This document shows positions 1 through 8,205 of a stretch of 41,227 nt of DNA, piece by piece. A model generated the notes under the pieces. The model was given only the letters and a program-made list of their open reading frames with translations, did not search any database and had not been told where the DNA came from. The DNA is from Alistipes sp. GTDB taxonomy: Bacteria > Bacteroidota > Bacteroidia > Bacteroidales > Rikenellaceae. The stretch spans positions 1 through 41,227 of the forward strand of contig JAFZFX010000040.1 of the NCBI GenBank assembly GCA_017555695.1, given 5' to 3'. The position numbers were made by a program, and so were the translations under genes. Numbering within the stretch: position 1 is the first letter of the stretch; each line of letters begins with the position of its first letter.

Positions 1-441
1 ATGATATATTCTACCAATTTACAGACTCCTCCGTCACTCACTTTGTTCGTGCCACCTCCTCTAATTTAGAGGAGGAATTTTTGTTAAGTGAGGCTGCTCC
101 TCTTGCTAATTAATGGTGTCCCACAGCCGTAGGTAGGAGATTGCCGCGTCGGGCTTTGCCCTCCTCGCAATGACAAGTAGAGAAAAAAGCTAATAAAAAT
201 GTCATTCCGAAGGAGCTGAGCGACTGTGGGAATCTCCTTGCTAACGGAATGAGATTACCGCGTCGGAGTAAACTCCTCCTCGTAATGACAGATACAACAA
301 CTATTCTCCCACTCACAGCGGTGGGACACTTTCCATTAGCGCGAAGAGGATACTCACTTAATGAAAATCTTGAATTAACAAAAAAGGGCTGGCGACGATG
401 TCGTGCCAGCCCTCTATGTTCACCCCAAAAAAGGGAAGAGA
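1..441. repeat. Repeat-mosaic spacer at left end
   Basis: No gene is supported in this stretch. It consists of dispersed modules that recur elsewhere in the window. A CCTCCTCTA..TTAGAGGAGG hairpin lies at about 55-77. A TTAAGTGAGG..CCCACAGCCGTA module lies at about 80-132. Two copies of the CATTGCGAGGAGG-type hairpin lie at 139-174 and 253-289. A further GGTGGGACA..TCACTTAAT module lies at about 316-366. Positions about 60-225 recur inverted at about 41060-41227. The short open frames here (for example the minus-strand one at 110-316) are just translations of these repeats. Confidence 0.8.
376..413 (-). terminator. Rho-independent terminator of the S46 peptidase operon
   Basis: AGGGCTGGC (385-393) pairs perfectly with GCCAGCCCT (405-413). 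On the minus strand the hairpin is followed by a T-run, the complement of AACAAAAAA at 376-384. It lies about 30 nt beyond the stop codon at 442. Confidence 0.85.
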
Positions 442-2541
442 TTACTTGCGCTTTGACTTACCAGCCTTGCTCTGTACGATGTCGAGCTCGCTCATAATGT
501 GGTCGCAACCAGCGAACTTGTCCACAACGAAGAGTACATAGCGGATATCCACTGCGATGCAACGCTGCAACTCGGGCTCGAAAGCCACATCACCCGACAT
601 AGCCTCCCAGTTGCCGTCGAAGGCAAGACCAATCAGGCGGCCGTTGCCGTCCAATACGGGCGAACCAGAGTTACCGCCAGTGATGTCGAGGTTGCAGAGG
701 AAGCCTACTCTCAGACGACCGTTCTTGTCGGCGTAGCGACCGTAGTCCTTCTTGGCGTAGAGCTCCTTGAGTTTGGGCTCAACGGTGAACTCCAACGGGT
801 TAGATGTATCCTCCTTGGCGATTACACCCTCCAGCGTTGTGTAGTAGTTGTAGGTGATAGCATCGGCGGGATCGTAGGGCAACACATTACCGTAAGTGCA
901 ACGGATGGTGAAGTTGGCATCAGAGTACCAAGCCTTCTCGGGCTGCATCTTCATCAATCCAGCGATGTAGAGGCGGTGAGCCTCGTTGTACTGCGGAGTG
1001 AACTCTGCGTTCTTGGGCGCAATGGCGCGGTAAGAGTCCATCACAGAGTTTGCCAACTCCACTGCGGGGTCAGCCTTCTTCTGCTCGTCGGTTGCGGCCT
1101 GCGCCTTCTCCAGCGATGTGAAAACAGAGTTGTCGTAGATGTAATCAACATAGGCCTCGATGCTGCCGCCGAACTTCTTGTCCACAACCTCTGCATAGAA
1201 CGAGGGCAGAGCCTCGGGACGCATATTCTCCTTGGCGATGGTGAGCATACGCTTTGCCACCTTGCGGTCCAACTCGGCGTCATAATCCTTGTAGAAGCCA
1301 GCCGAAGCGCCACCGCGTGCGGGAGAGATGATCTCTACGCCACGCAGGAAAGCCTCCTGCAGGTACTGCATATCGCCCTGTACGGGGGTCATAGCCTCCA
1401 CTACCTTCTGCATCTGGGGCAGTGCGTCCATATATTTCTCCTCGGGCAGAGTGTTCTCGTTGGCCCACTTCTGGAAGGCGGCCTCCTGAGCCTGCTTCTG
1501 TGCCTTCACGCCCAACTTCTGGATGCCGCGTGACATACCGATTGAGTTCTTCCAGTAGTTAGACGAACCAGCATACTTCGAAGCGTACTTGATGCGAATC
1601 TCGTCGCTGGCCTCCATAGCCTCCCACAGAATCTGCTGACGCTCGCCACGAATGTAGATGCGCTGGGGGTTCGACACCTCCAACATCTGGTCGATCTCGT
1701 ATGATGTCATATAGCGTGTTGTCGAGCCGGGGAAGCCCATAATCATCGAGAAGTCACCCTCCTCAACGCCGTCGAGTGATATCTCGAGGTGGCGTGCGGG
1801 CTTGTAGGGTACATTATCCTTTGAGTATGCTGCGGGCTTGTTGTCCTTGTCGGCATATACGCGGAAGATTGAGAAGTCGCCAGTGTGACGGGGCCACATC
1901 CAGTTGTCGGTGTCGCCGCCGAACTTACCGATAGACGAGGGAGGAGTACCCACCAAGCGAACATCGGTATATACCTCATAAACAAATGCAAAGTACTGGT
2001 TGCCACCGAAGAAGGCAACAATCTGTGCCTGCTGACCCTTGGGCAGCGATGCGTTCATCTCCTTTGTCAGGCCGCTGATGTTCTGGCTTACAATCTGCTG
2101 ACGCTCCTGCTCACCCGAGATTGAGGGCACATTGCCCAGAATCTGTGCGGTCACATCCTCAATCGAGCGTACGAAACGCACCGACAGACCAGGACAGGGC
2201 AACTCCTCGGCGTGAGACTTTGCCCAGAAGCCGTTTTTCAGGTAGTCGTGCTCAACAGACGACAAAGCCTGGATAGAGCCGTAGCCGCAGTGGTGGTTGG
2301 TGAAAACCAAACCCTTGTCTGATACAATCTCGCCTGTGCAGCCGCCGCCGAAGATTACAATGGCGTCCTTGAGCGAAGTGTTGTTAATCGAGTAAACATC
2401 CTCGGCAGAGAGGCGCAAACCTTTGGCCTTCATATCCTTGATGTTCATTTTCTGAAGGTAGGGCAACAGCCACATACCCTCGTCGGCCATAGCCGAAAAT
2501 GCGATAACGGCCGCCGAAAGAGTCATAAGTAGTTTTTTCAT
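442..2541 (-). CDS. S46 family dipeptidyl-peptidase (DPP7-type)
   Basis: Exported serine dipeptidyl-peptidase of family S46 (699 aa, about the usual 700), which removes N-terminal dipeptides from oligopeptides in the periplasm. A signal peptide ends near AMA-DEG (residues 17-22). The chymotrypsin-like triad is visible: His84 in TNHHCGYG, probable Asp222 in RHTGDFS, and Ser625 in GGNSGSP. In this family the residue 18 positions after the nucleophile sets P1 preference. Here it is Gly643 (FDGNWE), as in DPP7 and DAP BII, rather than the Arg of DPP11, so hydrophobic P1 residues are expected; that specificity is inferred from this one residue. The gene starts 14 nt after the upstream channel gene, so the two form an operon ending at the terminator near 376-413. 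The long plus-strand open frame opposite it (499-1533) is a composition artefact. Confidence 0.95.
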   Translation of the reverse strand: MKKLLMTLSAAVIAFSAMADEGMWLLPYLQKMNIKDMKAKGLRLSAEDVYSINNTSLKDAIVIFGGGCTGEIVSDKGLVFTNHHCGYGSIQALSSVEHDYLKNGFWAKSHAEELPCPGLSVRFVRSIEDVTAQILGNVPSISGEQERQQIVSQNISGLTKEMNASLPKGQQAQIVAFFGGNQYFAFVYEVYTDVRLVGTPPSSIGKFGGDTDNWMWPRHTGDFSIFRVYADKDNKPAAYSKDNVPYKPARHLEISLDGVEEGDFSMIMGFPGSTTRYMTSYEIDQMLEVSNPQRIYIRGERQQILWEAMEASDEIRIKYASKYAGSSNYWKNSIGMSRGIQKLGVKAQKQAQEAAFQKWANENTLPEEKYMDALPQMQKVVEAMTPVQGDMQYLQEAFLRGVEIISPARGGASAGFYKDYDAELDRKVAKRMLTIAKENMRPEALPSFYAEVVDKKFGGSIEAYVDYIYDNSVFTSLEKAQAATDEQKKADPAVELANSVMDSYRAIAPKNAEFTPQYNEAHRLYIAGLMKMQPEKAWYSDANFTIRCTYGNVLPYDPADAITYNYYTTLEGVIAKEDTSNPLEFTVEPKLKELYAKKDYGRYADKNGRLRVGFLCNLDITGGNSGSPVLDGNGRLIGLAFDGNWEAMSGDVAFEPELQRCIAVDIRYVLFVVDKFAGCDHIMSELDIVQSKAGKSKRK

Positions 2542-2555
2542 TTTTTTATTAGTTT

Positions 2556-3158
2556 TTATTTGTCTTCCGAAAGAGTAAAATTCGATGCATTTATAATCCA
2601 GCTACCTACGCCGTTGCCCACAATCGCGATGAGTGTGATGCGTACAGCATCCCAACCCCACGCGTTGGCCAGCGAGATGTAGAACATATTGGCTATCGAG
2701 TGCTCGAAGCCGCAGACGATGAAGATTACGATGGGCATAATGATGAAGAGCCACGACTTGGCCTTGCGATAAGAGTCCACCGCCAGGTACATCATCACAC
2801 CACAACCTATCGAGAGCAGAAAGACGCTCAGTGCCGAGTCGTTCAGCTTAGGCTCGACGATGGTGGCGATGTCCACCGTGTGGCGAACCAGCTGCAGCGC
2901 CTTACCCATAATGAAAGTACCAACGAAGTTACCCGCAATGGTCGTAAGCAGGCTCACGGTGCCATAGGTGCGGTAGTAACCGATGCGGCCCGTATAGAGC
3001 GCAAAGCCCTGGCATACGATGGTCAGCAGTCCGAAGGAGAAGAGCAATGCTCCGACCAGTCGGTTGGTACACATCAGGTAGGTGAAACCACCAAAACCAA
3101 TCATTATACCCGACATTATAGACAACAGGAAAGTGTTGTACAAAGACTTGAAATTCAT
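2556..3158 (-). CDS. Formate/nitrite transporter (FNT) family channel
   Basis: Polytopic inner-membrane protein of 200 aa with about six hydrophobic segments. It carries the FNT signature CGFEHSIANMFY at residues 149-160. The His in this motif (His153) corresponds to the central pore histidine of FocA/NirC. The family conducts small monovalent anions such as formate, nitrite or hydrosulfide; the substrate here cannot be read from the sequence. At 200 aa it is shorter than FocA or NirC (about 270-285), with minimal N- and C-terminal tails. It is the first gene of a minus-strand operon with the S46 peptidase. A TAccTTTG -7 motif on the minus strand lies at 3225-3232, about 65 nt upstream of the ATG. 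Formate export would suit an anaerobic fermenter of peptides. Confidence 0.88.
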   Translation of the reverse strand: MNFKSLYNTFLLSIMSGIMIGFGGFTYLMCTNRLVGALLFSFGLLTIVCQGFALYTGRIGYYRTYGTVSLLTTIAGNFVGTFIMGKALQLVRHTVDIATIVEPKLNDSALSVFLLSIGCGVMMYLAVDSYRKAKSWLFIIMPIVIFIVCGFEHSIANMFYISLANAWGWDAVRITLIAIVGNGVGSWIINASNFTLSEDK

Positions 3159-3224
3159 AATGTTAATGTTTTTTTATTCCTCGTGCGCCCGCGCCCGTAG
3201 GCTGCAGGGTCGCTCTAACCCGAG

Positions 3225-3232
3225 CAAAGGTA
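3225..3232 (-). promoter_or_regulatory. Bacteroidetes -7 element for FNT/S46 operon
   Basis: The minus strand reads TACCTTTG, matching the TAnnTTTG consensus of the primary Bacteroidetes sigma factor. It leaves a leader of about 60 nt. No clear -33 TTG is seen. Confidence 0.55.
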
Positions 3233-3287
3233 AACATAAAACATCAAAAAAATGCCGATAAAGAACATTAATTCAATATTATTTGCT

Positions 3288-3295
3288 TATATTTG
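3288..3295 (+). promoter_or_regulatory. Bacteroidetes -7 element for first GH123-like gene
   Basis: TATATTTG matches TAnnTTTG. Transcription would begin near 3300, downstream of the in-frame start at 3293. This is why the ATG at 3347, which opens a lipoprotein signal, is taken as the real start. Confidence 0.6.
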
Positions 3296-3346
3296 TCTGC
3301 ATTATATATTTTGGCAAAAAGTATTAACTATAAAAACTATTATCAG

Positions 3347-5077
3347 ATGAAAAGATTTTTCTTTGCAGCAATGGCCGCTGCCGCTATGGTGGGTTGCGTA
3401 AGCAAGAGCGAGCCTGTTGTTACTTTTGTTGAGGCTGACGACCCCGTTGCCATCTCTGCCGAGGCCGAGGCTAAGTGGGGTGAGGTTAAGAAGGCGCTGA
3501 ACGGCGCGTGGGGCTGTGCCGATGTGCACTATTCTCGTAGCGAGGTACCCGCCGTAGGCGAGGTTAAGACTATGCCCATCGTGGCGTGGAAGGGCGAGCG
3601 TGCCAACGCACAGCTTGTTCTCTGGACTGCCGAGGGCGCATCGGGCGTAAAGTGCGAGGTTAAGGATTTCACCTCTGCCGCAGCTACTCTGCCCGCATCT
3701 ATCGCCAAGGCTCACTTCGTGCGTTACACTCTCGCCGACAAGAGCTGTGAGGACCACAATGGTACAGTGTTGAAGCCCGATATGCTCGACTCACTTGACC
3801 GCTTCGATATGGCTGCCAAGACAGTGCGTCCCGTATGGCTCTCAATCGAGGTGCCCGCAGACGCTGCCGAGGGTATCTACAACTCTGAGGTTGTAGTATC
3901 ATACGACGGTATGGGTAAGATTAAGTTGCCCCTCACACTCGAGGTACAGAAGCACACTTTGGCTACTCCCGACAAGTGGTCATACCACCTCGACTTGTGG
4001 CAGCACCCCACAGCCGTTGCACGCGCTTACGGCTTGGAGCTCTGGAGCGATGCTCACTTCGAGGCTTTGAAGCCTATTATGACTCGTTTGGCTAATGCTG
4101 GTCAGAAGGTTATCACCACTACTTTGAACAAGGATCCCTGGAACCACCAGTGCTACGACGCTTACGAGGATATGATTAAGTGGACACTCAAGAAGGACGG
4201 CACTTGGTCATACGACTACGCTATCTTCGACCGCGTTGTTGAGACTATGATGGGCGTTGGCATCAATAAGATGATCAACTGCTACTCTATGGTTCCCTGG
4301 AACTGCGAGTTGCACTACTTCGACGAGGCTAAGGGCGAGCAGGTGACTGTTAAGGCTGAGCCTGGCACACCCATCTTCCCCAAAATCTGGAAGCCTTTCT
4401 TGACCGACTTCAAGAAGCACCTCGAGGCTAAGGGTTGGTTGAATATCACTAATATCGCTATGGACGAGCGTGGCCCCGAGGCTATGGAGGCTACTATCAA
4501 GGTGCTGACAGAGTGCGCTCCCGAGATGGGCTTTGCGTTGGCCGATATGCACAAGTCTTACAGACTTTTCAAGGATAATATGCGCGATGTATGTGTATTG
4601 ATGACACAGCGTGCCGACCACGAGGATATCGTGGCTCGTCGTGAGCGTGGCTTCAACACTACATTCTATGTATGTTGTGGTCCGGGCTACCCCAACACCT
4701 TTACTAACTCAAACCCCTACGAGGCCGAGTTGCTCGGTTTGTTCAATGTAGCTTGCGACTACGACGGTATGTTGCGTTGGGCTTACAACTCTTGGCCTGA
4801 GAATCCCGCTATGGATTCACGCTTCGGTGGCTGGACATCGGGTGACACATACTTGGTTTACCCCCACAACCGCTCTTCTATCCGCTTCGAGCGTCTGATC
4901 GACGGTATCGAGGATGCCGAGAAGGTTCGCCAGTTGCGCCGCGAGGGTGTCGATACCAAGGAGATTGACGCCGTGTTGGAGAAGATTAGCACAGGCGATG
5001 TAAACAACTCTAAGGGCCCCTGGAAGGAGGTTACTGCTGAGGCTCGTGAGGCTATCAACAGCGCATCACGCAAGTAA
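3347..5077 (+). CDS. GH123-like (DUF4091) surface lipoprotein, copy 1
   Basis: 576-aa lipoprotein: MKRFFFAAMAAAAMVGC is a type II signal with Cys17 as the lipidated residue. An N-terminal beta-sandwich (about 30-200) precedes the GH123/DUF4091 catalytic domain (about 210-540), which includes LDLWQHPxAVARA (215-227). The adjacent acidic pair used by GH123 enzymes is present as Asp373-Glu374 (NIAMDERGPE). Characterised GH123 members are exo-beta-N-acetylgalactosaminidases acting by substrate-assisted catalysis, so a role in host or glycolipid glycan use is likely, but the substrate is inferred. The start was chosen at the lipoprotein signal: an in-frame start 18 codons upstream overlaps the -7 promoter motif. 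It is followed by an 11-bp hairpin and a second paralogous gene. Confidence 0.85.
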   Translation: MKRFFFAAMAAAAMVGCVSKSEPVVTFVEADDPVAISAEAEAKWGEVKKALNGAWGCADVHYSRSEVPAVGEVKTMPIVAWKGERANAQLVLWTAEGASGVKCEVKDFTSAAATLPASIAKAHFVRYTLADKSCEDHNGTVLKPDMLDSLDRFDMAAKTVRPVWLSIEVPADAAEGIYNSEVVVSYDGMGKIKLPLTLEVQKHTLATPDKWSYHLDLWQHPTAVARAYGLELWSDAHFEALKPIMTRLANAGQKVITTTLNKDPWNHQCYDAYEDMIKWTLKKDGTWSYDYAIFDRVVETMMGVGINKMINCYSMVPWNCELHYFDEAKGEQVTVKAEPGTPIFPKIWKPFLTDFKKHLEAKGWLNITNIAMDERGPEAMEATIKVLTECAPEMGFALADMHKSYRLFKDNMRDVCVLMTQRADHEDIVARRERGFNTTFYVCCGPGYPNTFTNSNPYEAELLGLFNVACDYDGMLRWAYNSWPENPAMDSRFGGWTSGDTYLVYPHNRSSIRFERLIDGIEDAEKVRQLRREGVDTKEIDAVLEKISTGDVNNSKGPWKEVTAEAREAINSASRK

Positions 5078-5094
5078 TTCACTAAGCTACTCAC

Positions 5095-5135
5095 TTCGAG
5101 GCGCAACCTCTCTATGGCTGCGCCTCGAATGGTTT
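5095..5135 (+). terminator. Hairpin after GH123-like copy 1
   Basis: TTCGAGGCGCA (5095-5105) pairs perfectly with TGCGCCTCGAA (5119-5129). Only a short T-tract (TGGTTTTCG) follows, so it may attenuate rather than fully terminate transcription into the next gene. Confidence 0.55.
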
Positions 5136-5151
5136 TCGTTAAGGGGAAAAT

Positions 5152-5267
5152 GTGGTGGCTAAGGTAAATTAAGTGGCCGCTAAGGTAATTTATGTGACGG
5201 CTAAGATAATTTATTAAGTGGAAGACAAGGTAATTAATAAAAGTGGTAGATAAGGTAATTAATAAAA
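5152..5267 (+). repeat. Five imperfect direct repeats before GH123-like copy 2
   Basis: Five tandem units start with GTG at 5152, 5173, 5194, 5218 and 5243 (21, 21, 24, 25 and 25 nt). Each carries a core like CTAAGGTAATTTA. The last unit runs directly into the ATG at 5268, so its AAGGTAATTAATAAAA serves as the ribosome-binding region. Units 4 and 5 are the most similar and the units grow towards the gene, which looks like stepwise duplication. Confidence 0.8.
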
Positions 5268-7055
5268 ATGTTGAGAAGATTATCAGTAGTATTGTTGGCG
5301 GCTCTTTTCGCTGGATGCGTTGAGCAGTTGCCGCCTGTTGAGACCTTCACCGAGGCTGAGGACCCCGTGCCTTTGACCGAGGAGCAGAAGGCAGAGTGGG
5401 ATGGTGTGAAGAAGGGCCTCAATGGCGCTTGGGCCACCATCGATTCAGTCTATTCGCGCAGCATCGTGCCGCAGGTCAAGCCCGTCGAGACTATGCGTCT
5501 GTCGGGATGGCGTGGCGAGCGTGTGTCGGCGCAGATTCTCTTGTGGACCAAGGGCGCAGCCGATGGCGTGCGTGTCGAGGTTAAGCCTATGAAGGGCGAT
5601 AAGGCGACTATCCCCGCCAGCACGAACTATGTCAAGGCTCACTTCGTGCGCTATACCCTGGCCGATAAGAGCGACCCCAGCTGTATGTGTAACCGTAAGG
5701 AGGGTCACCCCGCCGTTTTGGTTGCCGATATGTTGGATACGCTCACTCACTTCGATATGGACGAGCGCACTGTACGCCCCGTATGGCTCAGATTCAAGTT
5801 GCCCAACTATGTCGAGCCGGGTATCTATAAGTCGAAGGTCGTAATCACCGACAATAGCGGCAGCAAGGTTGTCCTGCCCTTTGAGTTGGACATCAACGCC
5901 GAGTCACTGCACGAGCCCGAGCTGTGGAACTTCCACCTCGACTTGTGGCAGCACCCCGCAGCTGTTGCGCGTGCCGAGGGTCTGGAACTCTGGAGCGATG
6001 CTCACTTCGAGGCTATCACTCGCAACTATAAGATGTTGCAGAAGGCTGGCCAGAAGGTCATCACCCTCACGCTGAACAAAGACCCCTGGAACCACCAGTG
6101 CTACGACGCCTACGAGGATATGATTAAGTGGACGCTGAAGAAGGATGGCCAGTGGGAGTACGACTACACTGTGTTTGATAAGGTCATCAAGGCCGCTATG
6201 GATGCTGGCATCTACCGCTACATCAACTGCTACTCGATGCTGCCTTGGAACTACGAGTTGGACTACTTCGACGAGGCCAAGGGCGAGAAGGTTACCGTCA
6301 AGGCCAAGCCTGGCACACCCATTTTCGAGAAGATGTGGGGCCCCTTCCTTACTGACTTCTATCGCCACATCGACAAGGACTTGATGATTGCATCGGGTGT
6401 GAACATCGCCGCCGACGAGCGCGAGCCCGAGGATATGGATGAGGCTATCAGAGTGCTTAATAAGTACGCCCCCAAGCTCCACTTCGCTATGGCCGATAAC
6501 AAGTATTCGTTCCGCAAGTACACCAATGTACGCGATGTCTGCATCGCACAGCGCCAGCCTATGACCGCCGAGGATTTGACTATGCGCCGCGCCAACAACT
6601 ACATCACTACATTCTATGTATGTTGCAGCACGCACTTCCCCAATACGCTCACATACTCACAGCCCTTCGAGGCTGAGTTGCTCGGCTGGCACGCGCTGGC
6701 TCACGACTTCGACGGTATGTTGCGTTGGGCTTATAACTCTTGGCCCGAGAATCCTCAGTATGACTCACGCTTCGACCGCTTTGCGTCGGGCGATACCTAC
6801 TTGATCTACCCCTTCTGCCGCTCGTCTATCCGTTTCGAGCGCTTGGTTGATGGTATCGAGTCTTATGAGAAGGCCAAGACACTGCGTTACGACTTCACCG
6901 TGTCTAACCGCACAGAGCGCCTCGAGCCGCTGGATAAGGCCCTCGACCGCATCCGCGCAACAAAGGTGCAGGATCCTACCCAGCCCTGGAACGACATTAT
7001 CCGTGAGGCTGTGTCGGCTCTCGACCAGATTTCTCGCCGCCCCGGTGATGAGTAA
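5268..7055 (+). CDS. GH123-like (DUF4091) surface lipoprotein, copy 2
   Basis: 595-aa paralogue of the preceding gene, clearly a tandem duplicate. Long blocks are shared, such as NKDPWNHQCYDAYEDMIKWT and the tryptophan-rich LRWAYNSWPENP near the C-terminus. The signal MLRRLSVVLLAALFAGC has Cys17 as the lipidation site. The GH123 acidic pair is Asp383-Glu384 in NIAADEREPED. The most visible differences from copy 1 are an insertion with two Cys (SDPSCMCNRKEGH, about 135-147) and a diverged C-terminus (about 555-595). It probably acts on a related but not identical linkage. Translation starts immediately after the five direct repeats, and a strong terminator follows at 7114-7150. Confidence 0.85.
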   Translation: MLRRLSVVLLAALFAGCVEQLPPVETFTEAEDPVPLTEEQKAEWDGVKKGLNGAWATIDSVYSRSIVPQVKPVETMRLSGWRGERVSAQILLWTKGAADGVRVEVKPMKGDKATIPASTNYVKAHFVRYTLADKSDPSCMCNRKEGHPAVLVADMLDTLTHFDMDERTVRPVWLRFKLPNYVEPGIYKSKVVITDNSGSKVVLPFELDINAESLHEPELWNFHLDLWQHPAAVARAEGLELWSDAHFEAITRNYKMLQKAGQKVITLTLNKDPWNHQCYDAYEDMIKWTLKKDGQWEYDYTVFDKVIKAAMDAGIYRYINCYSMLPWNYELDYFDEAKGEKVTVKAKPGTPIFEKMWGPFLTDFYRHIDKDLMIASGVNIAADEREPEDMDEAIRVLNKYAPKLHFAMADNKYSFRKYTNVRDVCIAQRQPMTAEDLTMRRANNYITTFYVCCSTHFPNTLTYSQPFEAELLGWHALAHDFDGMLRWAYNSWPENPQYDSRFDRFASGDTYLIYPFCRSSIRFERLVDGIESYEKAKTLRYDFTVSNRTERLEPLDKALDRIRATKVQDPTQPWNDIIREAVSALDQISRRPGDE

Positions 7056-7113
7056 CCCTCCGCCGAGGCAAGAGATAGAGGCTGCCGCCACGGCGTCGCA
7101 GCCCGCAAAGATG

Positions 7114-7150
7114 AGTACCGACCCCAATGGCTGGAGTCGGTACTTTTTTT
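7114..7150 (+). terminator. Rho-independent terminator of the GH123 pair
   Basis: AGTACCGAC (7114-7122) pairs with GTCGGTACT (7136-7144) and is followed by a run of seven T. Confidence 0.9.
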
Positions 7151-7185
7151 GGCCGCATTTTTGCGTGATTGTTGGTTAAAATATC

Positions 7186-7193
7186 TACCTTTG
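7186..7193 (+). promoter_or_regulatory. Bacteroidetes -7 element for patatin gene
   Basis: TACCTTTG fits TAnnTTTG. A TTG at 7161-7163 lies 22 nt upstream and is a possible -33 element. The motif lies just after the preceding terminator. Confidence 0.6.
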
Positions 7194-7218
7194 GTGTCGA
7201 ATTGTAAACTATGGGCCG

Positions 7219-8070
7219 ATGTATAAGTCGAATTATCAAATGACTCCCCAATCGGGACTTATCCTCGAGGGCGGAGGTATGCGCGGAGTATTCACCTCTG
7301 GCGTGCTGGACAACCTGATGGATAGGGGCATACGCTTCCCCTACACCATTGGCGTGAGCGCGGGCGCCTGCAACGGCCTGTCGTATATGTCGTCACAGCG
7401 CGGTAGGTCGAAGTTCTGCAACATCGACCTGCTGGATAAATATCAATATGTGGGTCTGAAGCACCTCCTGCTGAAGGGTAACATTATGGATTTCGACCTG
7501 CTCTTCGACGATATCCCCAACCGCATCACCCCCTACGACTATCCCGCCTATGCCGCCTGCGAGGGGCGCTTCGAGATGGTCACCACCAGCTGCAAGACGG
7601 GCCGCGCCTGCTACTACGAGGAGAAGCACGACCCCGTCCGCATCATCGACATCGTGCGAGCGTCGAGCAGTATGCCCTTCGTGTCGCCCATCTGCTATGT
7701 CGATGGTGAGCCTATGCTGGATGGCGGTGTCGCCGACTCCATTCCGCTGTTGCGTGCCCGCGAGTTGGGCTACGACAACAATCTTGTGGTGCTGACCCGC
7801 AACCGCGGCTACCGCAAGTCCGAGAAGCCGACCACCGTGCCGCCCTTTATCTATCGTCGCTATCCCCACCTGCGTGAGGCCATCCGCCAGCGCAATGCAC
7901 TCTACAACGAGCGTCTCGACCTTATCGAGCGCCTCGAGGACGAGGGTCGCCTGATAGTTCTGCGCCCCCAGCGCCCCATCGAGGTGAATCGCATCGAACG
8001 CGACACCCGCAAGCTCCTCGCACTCTACGACGAGGGCTACGCCTGCGCCGCCGCCATCGATTTTTGTTAG
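7219..8070 (+). CDS. Patatin-like phospholipase (RssA/YjjU type)
   Basis: 283-aa cytoplasmic patatin-family lipid acyl hydrolase. The glycine-rich oxyanion loop GGGMRG is at 18-23. The nucleophile elbow GVSAG contains Ser47, and the dyad aspartate is Asp168 in LDGGVADS. No signal peptide or beta-barrel is present, so it resembles the soluble YjjU/RssA type rather than the type V autotransporter patatins. A second ATG at 7240 (MTPQSG) would put the glycine loop nearer the N-terminus, as in many homologues; the upstream ATG is kept because it sits about 25 nt after the -7 motif. It is monocistronic between a terminator and a repeat-filled spacer. Substrate unknown; membrane phospholipid turnover is the usual guess. 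Confidence 0.9.
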   Translation: MYKSNYQMTPQSGLILEGGGMRGVFTSGVLDNLMDRGIRFPYTIGVSAGACNGLSYMSSQRGRSKFCNIDLLDKYQYVGLKHLLLKGNIMDFDLLFDDIPNRITPYDYPAYAACEGRFEMVTTSCKTGRACYYEEKHDPVRIIDIVRASSSMPFVSPICYVDGEPMLDGGVADSIPLLRARELGYDNNLVVLTRNRGYRKSEKPTTVPPFIYRRYPHLREAIRQRNALYNERLDLIERLEDEGRLIVLRPQRPIEVNRIERDTRKLLALYDEGYACAAAIDFC

Positions 8071-8205
8071 TTTTTCTTTATCCTATTTGTCATTGCGAAT
8101 GAACGAAGTGAATGTGACATTTATGTTTATACAACAACTTTGATTAGCACTCTACGGCTGTGGGATGAGATTGATTAGCGAGATAAGGTTCTTCAATTAG
8201 TAAAT

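Noticed and set aside
110-316. Small protein with CHCEEGKARRGN motif
   Set aside because: This is the translation of the palindromic CATTGCGAGGAGG repeat, which gives the same peptide wherever the repeat occurs.
499-1533. 344-codon plus-strand open frame opposite the S46 peptidase
   Set aside because: It is antisense to an intact gene with a complete catalytic triad. The translation has no domain features; it arises from the rarity of codons on the sense strand that would give antisense stops.
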